A stretch of DNA of 64,000 bases from NCBI RefSeq assembly GCF_042683165.1, contig NZ_JBHUIZ010000006.1, positions 394,741 through 458,740 on the forward strand, written 5' to 3'. Position numbers and translations under genes: made by a program. Numbering within the stretch: position 1 is the first letter of the stretch; each line of letters opens with the position of its first letter. The stretch is from Tigheibacillus halophilus (GTDB lineage Bacteria > Bacillota > Bacilli > Bacillales > Amphibacillaceae). The notes under the pieces are model-generated. The model was given only the letters and a program-made list of their open reading frames with translations. It ran no database searches and was not told where the DNA came from. Shown here piece by piece: positions 8,904 through 17,655 of this stretch.

Positions 8904-9767
8904 TCATTTAAAAAATGGATATACGGCGCCGTACAGTGCGGCGTCGTTGTATAGTTGGGCAATGCGAATGTCTGTTTTCATGAAACCTTCTGGTAAAAAC
9001 GCTGGAATGTGTTTTTGAATATATTCGAGCAGGTACGCACCTTGTGCGGATACGCCACCGCCAATGATAATGCACCCCGGGTCAGCGATCAAGATGATTT
9101 GCGCGAGTCCAGCTGCAATTTCACGTGTCCAATCAGAAAGGATCGTTTCACATGGACCATCGCCTTGTTTCGCCTGCTTAAACACTTCTTTCGCTGTCAT
9201 ATCATTGCCGAATTTCGAATTGATCATATGATTCAAAGCGGAGGTGGAGGCGCGCATTTCAAAATTGGTCTGCGTATCTCGTTCATACAGGAGATAACCG
9301 ACTGAATTGGCTTGGAAATGGGCACCATCCAACAATCCACCATCAAACCAGGCACCACCGATTCCAGTCCCAAGGGTGATGCAAAACACGTTATCTTCTC
9401 CAGCCGCCGCACCTTTCCAACGCTCTCCAAGCAGGGCAGCGTTCACGTCATTCTCGACGTGTACGGGCAAATCAAATGCTGCCAGGGTCTTTTTAAAATT
9501 CGTTCCGCGATAATCTTTGATGGTCGGGCCAGCATAAGCGATTTCTCCTTGATCACGGTTGACGATTCCAGCGGTGCTAATTCCGATACCGCTTAGCTTG
9601 TTGCGCGAGCTGTAATCAGAGACGATCGCTTCTACCTGCTTGGCGATAGCTTGGTCGATATTCTCTTTTGTTGGTGTTTTTTGGCGGCTGACCAGCTCCT
9701 GCTTTTCATTTAGCAGAGCATATTTGATAAAAGTGCCGCCGATATCGATAGAAAGGTAGTTTGCCAT
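8904..9767 (-). CDS. nanK: ROK family sugar kinase, probable N-acetylmannosamine kinase
   Basis: 287 aa. It has the ROK/ASKHA phosphate loop DIGGTFIKYAL (about 8-18), the catalytic segment HVENDVNAALLGE and the ATP-site CITLGTGIGG. The zinc cluster CxCGxxGCxE seen in many ROK proteins is absent; DTQTNFEMRASTSALN occupies that place, as in some short Bacillota ROK kinases. A strong AGGAGG precedes the ATG. It starts 9 bp after the GntR gene upstream, so it shares its transcript. With nanA and nanE in the island, phosphorylation of ManNAc is the likely reaction; beta-glucoside kinase is an alternative. Confidence 0.8.
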   Translation of the reverse strand: MANYLSIDIGGTFIKYALLNEKQELVSRQKTPTKENIDQAIAKQVEAIVSDYSSRNKLSGIGISTAGIVNRDQGEIAYAGPTIKDYRGTNFKKTLAAFDLPVHVENDVNAALLGERWKGAAAGEDNVFCITLGTGIGGAWFDGGLLDGAHFQANSVGYLLYERDTQTNFEMRASTSALNHMINSKFGNDMTAKEVFKQAKQGDGPCETILSDWTREIAAGLAQIILIADPGCIIIGGGVSAQGAYLLEYIQKHIPAFLPEGFMKTDIRIAQLYNDAALYGAVYPFFK

Positions 9768-9776
9768 AATGTCCTC

Positions 9777-10448
9777 CTACGCCTTTGCATTATTAATATG
9801 TTTGGTAAGCAGTGCTTTTGCTTTTGCGGCATCCCGCTGTTCCAGCGCATCAACAATGGCGACATGCTCCATTGTCAAAGAGCGGTATTCCTCTAGCGAT
9901 AGCTGGATATGCTGCACCTGAAAAAAATAACTGGTGATCATATTGGTCAGCTGGATGAATAGCTGGTTGTTCGTCGCTTGCAGAAGCTGTTTATGAAAGG
10001 CAGTATCTGCTTCTCTGTATGCTTCCAATGTAGTTGCCTGCAAGTTCTCATCGACTATTTTTCTCAGTGTTTGCACTGCTTCAGCGTCGCCTTTGGTGAT
10101 GATTTCATCAATAGCGCTTGATTCAAATATGACGCGCAGCCCTAAAATATCTCTGATATTTCCGCTGTTGATTTGCCAAAGAAAGAAAAAGTTATCCAGC
10201 AGATTCGCAATGTTGGATTCATTCAGAAATGCGCCTTGCCCCTGCCGGACACGGATGACACCTGTATTTTCCAGATAACTTAATGCCTCGCGAACGACGG
10301 ATCTGCTTACACCGAACATTTCTGTGAATTTCCGTTCGGTTGGCAGTTTGTCACCGGCATGCAGCTGTTCATCCAGTATATATCGTTTGATTTCTTGAAT
10401 GACGGTTTGTTTTAAGGATTTTCTTTCAACTGATTGAATGGGTTCCAT
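9777..10448 (-). CDS. GntR family regulator, FCD domain (second of a pair)
   Basis: 223 aa. Winged helix at the N-terminus (GDKLPTERKFTEMFGVSRSVVREALSYLENTGVIRVRQGQG) and a helical FCD ligand-binding domain with conserved histidines (TAFHKQLLQATNN, MEHVAIVDALEQRD). The ATG has GGAGGCGG upstream, inside the end of the preceding GntR gene, which it overlaps by 23 bp. FCD regulators control sialic acid genes in E. coli (NanR), so control of nanK or the divergent nanA operon is plausible. Confidence 0.9.
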   Translation of the reverse strand: MEPIQSVERKSLKQTVIQEIKRYILDEQLHAGDKLPTERKFTEMFGVSRSVVREALSYLENTGVIRVRQGQGAFLNESNIANLLDNFFFLWQINSGNIRDILGLRVIFESSAIDEIITKGDAEAVQTLRKIVDENLQATTLEAYREADTAFHKQLLQATNNQLFIQLTNMITSYFFQVQHIQLSLEEYRSLTMEHVAIVDALEQRDAAKAKALLTKHINNAKA

Positions 10449-11151
10449 CTTGTGTGTCCGCCTCCATTTGATTGGTGAATACGAAAATCGGTTCCAAATG
10501 CTGGATCATTGTCTGCTGTGCCTGATAGAGATCCTTTACTTTCAGAGAATCGATAATCGCCTCGTGCTGTTCATGGGATGGAAGCAGCAATGCTTCGTTT
10601 TGTATCATGTCCATCTTTGCAAGGGAAAAGTATTCATGGATGATTTCGCTAAAATGATAAAATGTCTCATTATTTGTAGCTTTGATCAAAAACTGATGGA
10701 ACAGACGGTCCGCTTTACGTGTATCTCCATTATGGATAACTGCTTGATAATAAGAATCGTTGATTGCCTGTAATTGCTGAAAGTCCACCGGCACATCTTT
10801 CTCAATGATTAAACGCAATGCCCCAAGTTCGACGACTTTGCGGATTTCCACCAATTCTCTTATTTTCACGCCGTGTGTATCATAATGATGCTTCAAAATC
10901 CCCTTGATTGCATCCAGGTTCGGATTATCAATATACACACCGCCGCCGGGCTTTATCTTCAATATCCCGACAGATTGCAAAGAAATCAACGCTTCCCTTA
11001 CGACAGTCCTGCTCACCTGCAGCTGACTGACTAGTTCTTTTTCGGAAAGATATTTGTCATTAGGTTTCAGATCGCTTGCCGCGATATGCTGTTTGATCCG
11101 CTTGATGGCAATATCGACTAGCGACTCCTTTTGAATCGACAAATGAATCAC
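10426..11151 (-). CDS. GntR family regulator, FCD domain (first of a pair)
   Basis: 241 aa. HTH segment LKPNDKYLSEKELVSQLQVSRTVVREALISLQ and FCD domain (ADRLFHQFLIKATNN, SHEQHEAIIDSL). GAGAGGTGA precedes the ATG. It is related to the next gene in fold but clearly diverged in sequence. The pair is divergent from nanA, with a 290-bp control region between them. Tandem overlapping FCD regulators could act as a heteromer; that is speculation. Confidence 0.9.
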   Translation of the reverse strand: MIHLSIQKESLVDIAIKRIKQHIAASDLKPNDKYLSEKELVSQLQVSRTVVREALISLQSVGILKIKPGGGVYIDNPNLDAIKGILKHHYDTHGVKIRELVEIRKVVELGALRLIIEKDVPVDFQQLQAINDSYYQAVIHNGDTRKADRLFHQFLIKATNNETFYHFSEIIHEYFSLAKMDMIQNEALLLPSHEQHEAIIDSLKVKDLYQAQQTMIQHLEPIFVFTNQMEADTQDGTHSIS

Positions 11152-11338
11152 CTCTCACACTATTCATCTCTGTTTTCATCATATCATATCGTCCATCGTT
11201 TTCGTGAAACCCTTTTCGATATCGTGAATTTCAGGAAGCGTGAATCCCGAACATCTACCAATTTGAAATCCACATTGGCTATCTGATACTGATGTTCATC
11301 CAGGGGATTTTGCAAGGAACGAATGCATAAAAAAATAG

Positions 11339-11367
11339 TTGACTTTTTTGGAAAACGCTTTTATGAT
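11339..11367 (+). promoter_or_regulatory. nanA promoter with overlapping cre-like site
   Basis: TTGACT (11339-11344), a 17-bp spacer and TATGAT (11362-11367) form a near-consensus sigma-A promoter. The cre-like GGAAAACGCTTTTA (11350-11363) occupies the spacer, so CcpA would exclude polymerase. The rest of 11152-11444 must hold the regulator-gene promoter; I could not place it. Confidence 0.75.
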
Positions 11368-11444
11368 GAACTTGTAAACAAAATTGGTCTGACAATATTA
11401 TATCTTTGTTAGTCCACTTAATCAATACTTAGGAGGCTACATTT

Positions 11445-12314
11445 ATGAAAGGGCTTTTTTCAGCACTACTCGTACCTTTTGATGAAAAAGGAAATATAAA
11501 AGAACAAGGATTACGTGACATTGTCAGACAAAATATAGAAGTCCAGCAGGTTGATGGTTTGTATGTCAACGGAAGTTCCGGAGAGAATTTCATGCTGTCG
11601 ACTGAACAAAAGAAAACGATCTTTCAAATTGTCAGTGAAGAAAACGCAGGCAAGGTCAAATTGATTGCACAAGTAGGGTCGATCAACTTGGATGAGGCTG
11701 TGGAGCTTGGTAAATATGCCACTTCACTTGGTTATGACAGCTTGTCTGCTGTGACCCCGTTTTACTATAAATTCAGTTTTGAAGAAATCAAGCATTACTA
11801 TGAAACAATCATTGCAGAAACAAATAATAATATGATCATTTACGCCATTCCTGCATTGACAGGCGTATCGATGGATGTGGCACAATTCGATGAGCTTTTC
11901 CAAAATGAAAAAATCATTGGGGTCAAATATACAGATGGCAACTTCTTCATGCTGGAACGTCTGCGGAAGCGCTATCCGAATAAACTGATCTATTCCGGTT
12001 TTGATGAAATGCTCATTTACGGTGTGATTTCCGGTGTGGATGGTGCTATCGGAAGTACCTATAACATCAATGGTAAACGGGCAAAACAAATCATGGCGCT
12101 TTGCCATGAAGGGAAAGTAGACGAAGCTTACGAAGTGCAGCATGTGACCAATGATTTGATCGAGAAAGTACTTGATCTGGGACTGTATCAAACATTGAAA
12201 GAAGTGCTCAATCAAAAAGGCTTTGATGCCGGTACATGCAAAAAGCCGATGAGCGGCTTTGACAGCAGTAAAATAGAAGAAGTGAAAAAACTGGTTGCAG
12301 ATTTCAATCTGTAA
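11445..12314 (+). CDS. nanA: N-acetylneuraminate lyase NanA
   Basis: 289 aa, start set by AGGAGG. It is a DapA-superfamily aldolase with the substrate-carboxylate loop GSSGEN (43-48), the tyrosine of IIYAIPALTG (Y133) and the Schiff-base lysine in IIGVKYTDGNFF (K161). It splits N-acetylneuraminate into ManNAc and pyruvate in the cytosol; NanK and NanE encoded nearby complete the path to GlcNAc-6-P. It is followed by a hairpin and then the symporter gene on the same strand. Confidence 0.95.
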   Translation: MKGLFSALLVPFDEKGNIKEQGLRDIVRQNIEVQQVDGLYVNGSSGENFMLSTEQKKTIFQIVSEENAGKVKLIAQVGSINLDEAVELGKYATSLGYDSLSAVTPFYYKFSFEEIKHYYETIIAETNNNMIIYAIPALTGVSMDVAQFDELFQNEKIIGVKYTDGNFFMLERLRKRYPNKLIYSGFDEMLIYGVISGVDGAIGSTYNINGKRAKQIMALCHEGKVDEAYEVQHVTNDLIEKVLDLGLYQTLKEVLNQKGFDAGTCKKPMSGFDSSKIEEVKKLVADFNL

Positions 12315-12323
12315 GTAAACATG

Positions 12324-12366
12324 GCGGCATTCTCCAGCAGAATGCCGCATACAGTTAAATTTTTTT
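12324..12366 (+). terminator. Hairpin after nanA
   Basis: GCGGCATTCT (12324-12333) and AGAATGCCGC (12339-12348) form a perfect 10-bp stem with a 5-base loop. The T-run begins about 10 bases later, so termination may be partial. Confidence 0.6.
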
Positions 12367-12374
12367 GGAATCAA

Positions 12375-12388
12375 TGGAAACGCTTTAT
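12375..12388 (+). promoter_or_regulatory. cre-like site upstream of sodium:solute symporter
   Basis: TGGAAACGCTTTAT at 12375-12388 is close to the cre consensus. A weaker copy, TGTAAGCACTTTAA, follows at 12395. Both lie between nanA and the symporter start. Confidence 0.5.
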
Positions 12389-12433
12389 AGAAAATGTAAG
12401 CACTTTAATAGATGACACAAGGGGGAAATTACA

Positions 12434-13963
12434 TTGGAAAAGGTAGGTCTTGGTACAGCAAACTGGATTGTTTTGATTATATACTTGCTGGCAATGCTGG
12501 CAGTGGGTATTTATTTCACCAAACGCTCCGGAAAAGATACAGATGCTTTTTTTACCGCCGGGGGAAAAATACCCGCCTGGGCTGCTGGATTCAGTATTTA
12601 TGCTACAACACTTAGCGCAATCACGTTCATGTCGACACCAGAGCAAGCTTTTTTGACTGACTGGTCTTATGCTGCAGGAAACTTAGCTATTTTCGCCATT
12701 ATTCCTGTGCTGATTTATTTCTATATACCATTTTTCAGGAAGTTGAACGTAACGACAGCGTATGAATATTTGGAAGAGCGTTTTGGTGTCTCCATGCGTT
12801 CAATCAGCAGTCTGCTTTTCATACTGTTCCATATCGGAAGGGTTGCTATTGTCGTATATCTGCCGACACTTGCTATCACTTCGGTTTCTGATATCAATCC
12901 CGTTTTAATTGCAGCCGCAGTAGGCGTTTTATGTATCATTTATACTTTCCTTGGCGGCATGGAAGGAGTTATCTGGAGCGATGTGATTCAGGGAATCCTC
13001 CTTTTAGGCGGTGCGCTTTTAATCTTGATACTTGGTATTTCACTTGTCGACGGCGGATTCTCTACAGTCGTGAATGATGCTGTCAGCGATGGCAAATTCT
13101 TCACTGCTGACAATTGGAAATTCGGTACTGCGGCGGCCGCGATTCCGATTATTTTCCTTGGTTCCATTTTTAATAACCTGCACCAGTATACCGCAAGCCA
13201 GGATGTCGTGCAGCGTTATCAGACAACAAGCTCCGTCAAGGAAACAAATAAATCCTTGTGGACAAACGGTTTTCTAGCATTGATCACCATCCCGATTTTT
13301 TATGGCATGGGTACAGTTTTGTACAGTTTTTACACACATGCAGAGGCGCTGCCGGAAGGATTCAACACATCTGCAGTTGTTCCTTATTTCATCGTCACAA
13401 GCCTGCCGGCCGGTATTGCCGGGTTGATGATTGCAGCCATTTTCGCTGCTTGCCAGTCTACGATCTCATCCAGCTTGAACAGTATTTCTGCTTGTGTCGT
13501 TACGGATTTCAAACAGCGCTTCTTTGGCAAGGATCATGGAAAAAGTGATGTGCTGCTTGCACGCTGGGCAATCATTATCGCCGGTATTCTTGGTGTAGGT
13601 GCTGCATTGTATCTGGTATCCACCAACCGTGCGGAAACTTGGAATTTATTCTTGGCAATTACCGGACTGTTCGGTGTGCCGATTGCCGGTATCTTCGCCC
13701 TGGGGATTTTCACCAAGCGTGCGAATACACCAGGTGTCTTGATTGGTCTGGTCCTGGCAGCTATAACCTCTTATTTTGTAGGAAAAACAAGTCTGACTCC
13801 ATTCGCTGTCAGCATGGTGTCATTCTTCAGCTCATTCATCTTTGGGTATATCATCAGTCTGTTCTTTCCGAATGCGAATAAAAATATCAACGGGCTTACG
13901 ATTTATACGAAGAATGAAGAATATATCAGAAGCGATGCCAGAAAAGATTATAAAGGCGCTTGA
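12434..13963 (+). CDS. Sodium:solute symporter, probable sialic acid transporter
   Basis: 509 aa from a TTG start at 12434, with AAGGGGGAAA upstream. It belongs to the SSS family: about 13 hydrophobic segments, with GGKIPAWAAGFSIYATTLSAITFM near the start and FAACQSTISSSLNS, typical of sodium-coupled symporters. SSS transporters (SiaT/NanT types) carry sialic acid in several Gram-positives. Its place directly behind nanA makes Neu5Ac the likely substrate. The island therefore has two possible sialic acid entry routes, this symporter and the ABC importer at 4.1-7.2 kb. Confidence 0.88.
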   Translation: MEKVGLGTANWIVLIIYLLAMLAVGIYFTKRSGKDTDAFFTAGGKIPAWAAGFSIYATTLSAITFMSTPEQAFLTDWSYAAGNLAIFAIIPVLIYFYIPFFRKLNVTTAYEYLEERFGVSMRSISSLLFILFHIGRVAIVVYLPTLAITSVSDINPVLIAAAVGVLCIIYTFLGGMEGVIWSDVIQGILLLGGALLILILGISLVDGGFSTVVNDAVSDGKFFTADNWKFGTAAAAIPIIFLGSIFNNLHQYTASQDVVQRYQTTSSVKETNKSLWTNGFLALITIPIFYGMGTVLYSFYTHAEALPEGFNTSAVVPYFIVTSLPAGIAGLMIAAIFAACQSTISSSLNSISACVVTDFKQRFFGKDHGKSDVLLARWAIIIAGILGVGAALYLVSTNRAETWNLFLAITGLFGVPIAGIFALGIFTKRANTPGVLIGLVLAAITSYFVGKTSLTPFAVSMVSFFSSFIFGYIISLFFPNANKNINGLTIYTKNEEYIRSDARKDYKGA

Positions 13964-13973
13964 AAGTGAGTCG

Positions 13974-14017
13974 AAAAGAACTAGAGGGACAGACCTCTGG
14001 TTCTTTTCTCTTTTTTT
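13974..14017 (+). terminator. Intrinsic terminator after symporter gene
   Basis: AAAAGAACTAGAGG (13974-13987) pairs with CCTCTGGTTCTTTT (13994-14007) with one mismatch, followed by a T-rich run. Nothing else was recognised between here and the promoter near 14160. Confidence 0.85.
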
Positions 14018-14159
14018 AGTTTGGTTGGTGGAAATTGTTATGTGATAGAGGGAAAGGCTGCACGTACTTCTAGTCATCTAAATAAGCATTCCCTATGAAA
14101 TATCATATTTTCTTTCATAGTCTAAATGGTCTTTTAAGTTTTTCGATACAAAAAAGATA

Positions 14160-14210
14160 TTGACGATTTGAATAACAGGGTGTAATATGAACTGGTAAAA
14201 CGTTTTACCA
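14160..14210 (+). promoter_or_regulatory. Ribokinase operon promoter and LacI-type operator
   Basis: TTGACG (14160-14165), 17-bp spacer and TAATAT (14183-14188). A perfect 18-bp palindrome, TGGTAAAACGTTTTACCA, follows at 14193-14210 over the expected start site. The central CG and symmetric arms are the usual form of LacI-family operators. The LacI gene at 17656 is the obvious candidate repressor. Confidence 0.8.
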
Positions 14211-14230
14211 ACATCGAGAGGAGCAAAACA

Positions 14231-15136
14231 ATGAAAAAAATTCTCGTGTTTGGCAGCTTAAATATGGATTTATCCATTCAAGCAAATGACATTCCACGAA
14301 ACGGAGAAACAATAGATGGGGGGGCATTTTTTATTTCTCCAGGAGGAAAAGGCGCTAACCAAGCGGTGGCAGCTCAAAGAAGTGGTGCACATACATACAT
14401 GATTGGCAGTGTAGGCGATGATGTTTTTGGAAAACAACTTACAACCTCCTTGGAACGAGAAAAAATAGACTGTGATTTTATCTTAAAAGAAAAAGATGTA
14501 TCAACTGGAATAGCAATGATTATCCGCAATAAAGGGGATAACCGTATTATTCTAGGTGCGGGTGCTAACCATGATGTGACAGTAGAGCACGTTGAGGAGG
14601 CAATTCGTAAAATATCACACACGAATGACATTTTTCTAACACAGTTTGAAAACGATTACGAAGTAGTTTTAGAGTCTATGACCAAAGCAAAACAACAGAA
14701 ACTCTTTACCATTTTCAACCCTGCTCCAGCAAAAATAATCCCAGCAAAAATTTATAAAAGTATAGATTTATTAATCGTAAATCAATGGGAAAGTGAAATG
14801 CTTACAGGGATCTATCCGAAAAATGAGGAGGATTGCCAAAAGGCTATTCGGCTGTTAATAGATAAAGGAACAAGGTCGGTGATTATTACGATGGGAGCCG
14901 GAGGAAGCACCTATGGTAATTGTGATCAATATCTATTCATTCCGAGCAGTCAGACAACCGTTGTTGATACAACTGCTGCGGGCGATACGTATATCGGGTC
15001 ATTGGCTTATGGACTGTCGGCCGATATGGAAATAAAAGCTGCGATGATATATGCAACAAAGGCAGCGGCATTATCTATAACGAAGCAAGGTGCGCAGGAA
15101 TCTATTCCGTATAAAAAGGACATAGAGAAATTCTAA
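14231..15136 (+). CDS. rbsK: Ribokinase (PfkB family)
   Basis: 301 aa with GAGAGGAG upstream. PfkB signatures: the N-terminal SLNMDLSIQANDIPRNGET, the GGKGANQAVAAQRSG substrate/ATP region and the C-terminal TTAAGDTYIGSLAYGL with the catalytic aspartate. It would phosphorylate ribose released by the nucleoside hydrolase encoded 12 bp downstream. First gene of the operon under the 18-bp palindrome. Confidence 0.9.
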   Translation: MKKILVFGSLNMDLSIQANDIPRNGETIDGGAFFISPGGKGANQAVAAQRSGAHTYMIGSVGDDVFGKQLTTSLEREKIDCDFILKEKDVSTGIAMIIRNKGDNRIILGAGANHDVTVEHVEEAIRKISHTNDIFLTQFENDYEVVLESMTKAKQQKLFTIFNPAPAKIIPAKIYKSIDLLIVNQWESEMLTGIYPKNEEDCQKAIRLLIDKGTRSVIITMGAGGSTYGNCDQYLFIPSSQTTVVDTTAAGDTYIGSLAYGLSADMEIKAAMIYATKAAALSITKQGAQESIPYKKDIEKF

Positions 15137-15148
15137 GGAGGAGTTCAG

Positions 15149-16069
15149 ATGATGAAGAAACCAGTTATTATAGATACGGATCCGGGAATTGATGATGCAG
15201 TAGCAATTGCTATTGCACTCCACGATGAAACGCTCGAAGTGCGTCTGATCACAACTGTTGCGGGAAATGTAAGCTTAGAAAAAGTTACAAATAACGCTTT
15301 AAAATTAGTGAGATTTTTTGAAATGGATGTTCCTGTAGCAGCTGGAGCCAATCGGCCTTTAATCAAAGAAGCAATAGATGCAAGCAATGTCCATGGGGAA
15401 ACTGGTATGGGGGGCTATGATTTTGAGGAGCCTGATGAAAGTTTGCTTTTGAAGGAACATGCAGTTACTGCAATGTATAAAGAAATTATGAATAGTGAAC
15501 AACCTGTTACAATTTTAGCAATTGGGCCACTCACAAATATTGCGTTGCTGATAAGGCTTCATCCAGAAGTAAGCGATAACATTAAAGAGATCGTAATGAT
15601 GGGTGGATCGACAGCGCGCGGCAATGCTGGGGTGATGGCTGAATTCAATGTTTTCGCGGATCCAGAAGCGGCTAAAATCGTTTTTGACTCTGACATACCA
15701 CTAGTTATGGTCGGACTTGACATTGGTTTGAAAGCGCTTGTTTACCCGGAAGACAGTCGAATTATTAAGGGTATGAATGAAACTGGAGATATGATTTACC
15801 AATTATTCCAGCATTATCGGGGCGGCAGTTTGAGAAAAGGGTTGAAAATGTATGACAGTACTGCAGTAGGGTATTTGCTTAATCCCGATATGTTTGAAAT
15901 CGCAGAAACATATGTCGACATCGAATTAAATGGTCCCTTGACAAAAGGCTGTACAGTCGTTGACTTAAAGGGATACCTTGGAAAAGCGCCTAATGCTAAG
16001 GTGGCAGTAAATATTGATACCGCCCAGTTTAAAGAATGGTTTGTTGCAAGCATAGGGAAGTGTAAATAA
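15149..16069 (+). CDS. Inosine-uridine preferring nucleoside hydrolase
   Basis: 306 aa (an MM start; AAGGAGG upstream). The calcium-binding DTDPGIDDAVAIAIAL at residues 8-23 defines the family. MAEFNVFADPEAA and AIGPLTNIALL are also characteristic. It hydrolyses ribonucleosides to base and ribose. Together with ribokinase and a membrane carrier it forms a nucleoside-use operon. The base specificity cannot be read from the sequence. Confidence 0.93.
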   Translation: MMKKPVIIDTDPGIDDAVAIAIALHDETLEVRLITTVAGNVSLEKVTNNALKLVRFFEMDVPVAAGANRPLIKEAIDASNVHGETGMGGYDFEEPDESLLLKEHAVTAMYKEIMNSEQPVTILAIGPLTNIALLIRLHPEVSDNIKEIVMMGGSTARGNAGVMAEFNVFADPEAAKIVFDSDIPLVMVGLDIGLKALVYPEDSRIIKGMNETGDMIYQLFQHYRGGSLRKGLKMYDSTAVGYLLNPDMFEIAETYVDIELNGPLTKGCTVVDLKGYLGKAPNAKVAVNIDTAQFKEWFVASIGKCK

Positions 16070-16086
16070 AGAGGGGAGTGCTTGTT

Positions 16087-17508
16087 ATGCTGCACGATAT
16101 TATCATGTATGGTTCCGCCATTTTGGCAGTGGTAGTAGTTGTTTACATGCTTATAAAAAAAATGGACATAAAAATAGCTTTGTTTCTTATGGGCGTCGTG
16201 TTGCTGTTTATTAGTCTGGCAATGGGCAATACAATTGCTGTAACAGATTTTCAATCAACAGGTTCGGCTTTATTCGATCCACTTCAAGTTATTGTTGATC
16301 AATTTAAATCAACGTTAACCAGTTCAGGGCTTATCATACTGATGCTTGGTGGATACACTGCCTATATGTCCTCCATCGGTGCGAACGATGTGACTGTCCA
16401 AGTGATGACCAAACCGATTGGAAAAATAAAGTCGGTTTATATTCTTGTTCCCATCGTGTTTTTATTGGGGAATTTATTGTCAGTCGTTATTCCTAGTGCA
16501 TCCACATTGGCTATCCTTTTGCTGGCTACGCTATATCCTGTCTTGAAAAGGGCCGGAATGTCGACATTGAGCATAGCTGCTATTATTGCAACATCTGCAA
16601 CAATTATCCCAACTCCACTGGGCAGTGACAATGTAGCAATAGCTGGAGAACTTGCTAAACACTCTCAATTTGCAAATATGACGGTCACCAATTATGTGTT
16701 CGATTACCATGCCATTGTATCAATACCAACCTTGCTGTTTATTGCATTGATGCATTATTTTTGGCAAAAACGAATGGATAAAAAGCAACTTACTCAATCT
16801 GAGATTGAAAACGTTGATTTGAAAGAGGTGAAGGAAATCCATGGGGGAAAATGGTTCAAAACGGTTTATGCGATTTTGCCTATCTTTCCTATCATTTTGT
16901 TGCTTATTTCGTTTGTACTTGAACTGTCAACGGGTATTTCCGTTACAGTCAGTGTAGAAATCTCAGTTCTGGTGTCGTTAGTTTTGGCCATAATTTGTGA
17001 ATTGATCAGAAACAAAGGCAATAAAAAAGTGCTTGCTGATACTGAAACCTTTTTTAAAGGTATGGGAAATGCTATTCCAATTGTAGCCTTGATTGTTGCG
17101 GCCTCTGTATTTGTAGCTGGATTACAGTCAATTGGATTAATTGAACAGTTGCAAGCTTCTATGCAACATATTCAAGGAGATGGGTTCAATTTTATTTTGC
17201 CATTGCTTATGGTTCTTTTCACGGCTCTGATTGTTTTGCTAAGTGGGAGTGGCATCGCTTTGTTTTTCGCCATGGTACCTCTTGTTGTGCCGCTAGCAGC
17301 TGCAGCTGGAATCAACCCGATCGCCCTCTCTGTACCGATGGGAATAGCTGGTGGGCTATTCCGAGCTGTATCGCCGGTAGCAGCGGTTGTATTGATTATC
17401 GCTGGCACTTTAAAAATAGACCCATTGGCAATTATTAAAAGGACATCCGTTCCAATGCTTGCTGGTGTCGTATTCATGTTTATTTTATCCATGATTATGT
17501 ACCTATGA
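16087..17508 (+). CDS. DcuC-family membrane carrier, possible nucleoside transporter
   Basis: 473 aa from ATG 16087, 10 bp after GAGGGG; a GTG at 16078 is the alternative but lies too close to that site. About 12 hydrophobic segments. The family signatures are the GNLLSVVIPSASTLAILLLA stretch and TIIPTPLGSDNVAIAGE. Known DcuC proteins carry C4-dicarboxylates, yet the neighbours here are a ribokinase and a nucleoside hydrolase, suggesting a nucleoside substrate. That is inference from context. Confidence 0.75.
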   Translation: MLHDIIMYGSAILAVVVVVYMLIKKMDIKIALFLMGVVLLFISLAMGNTIAVTDFQSTGSALFDPLQVIVDQFKSTLTSSGLIILMLGGYTAYMSSIGANDVTVQVMTKPIGKIKSVYILVPIVFLLGNLLSVVIPSASTLAILLLATLYPVLKRAGMSTLSIAAIIATSATIIPTPLGSDNVAIAGELAKHSQFANMTVTNYVFDYHAIVSIPTLLFIALMHYFWQKRMDKKQLTQSEIENVDLKEVKEIHGGKWFKTVYAILPIFPIILLLISFVLELSTGISVTVSVEISVLVSLVLAIICELIRNKGNKKVLADTETFFKGMGNAIPIVALIVAASVFVAGLQSIGLIEQLQASMQHIQGDGFNFILPLLMVLFTALIVLLSGSGIALFFAMVPLVVPLAAAAGINPIALSVPMGIAGGLFRAVSPVAAVVLIIAGTLKIDPLAIIKRTSVPMLAGVVFMFILSMIMYL

Positions 17509-17520
17509 TAATGAAGATTG

Positions 17521-17555
17521 AGATGAGCCGTTTTTCTTCACGGCTCATCTTTTTG
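17521..17555 (+). terminator. Intrinsic terminator after nucleoside operon
   Basis: AGATGAGCCG (17521-17530) pairs with CGGCTCATCT (17541-17550), followed by TTTTT. Confidence 0.9.
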
Positions 17556-17563
17556 CGATAATA

Positions 17564-17593
17564 TTGCAAATACGTAAGAAATGATGTGATAAT
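17564..17593 (+). promoter_or_regulatory. Possible lacI-type gene promoter
   Basis: TTGCAA (17564-17569), 18-bp spacer and GATAAT (17588-17593) lie about 60 bp before the regulator ATG. A moderate match only. Confidence 0.4.
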
Positions 17594-17655
17594 AGAAGTA
17601 TATTTTACAGATGAAACGAACATCACATCGATTGAGGGAAAGCGGGATATGAATT

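Noticed and set aside
11724..12374. Minus-strand frame of 216 codons opposite nanA
   Set aside because: Antisense shadow of nanA, His/Phe/Ile-rich, with no family features.
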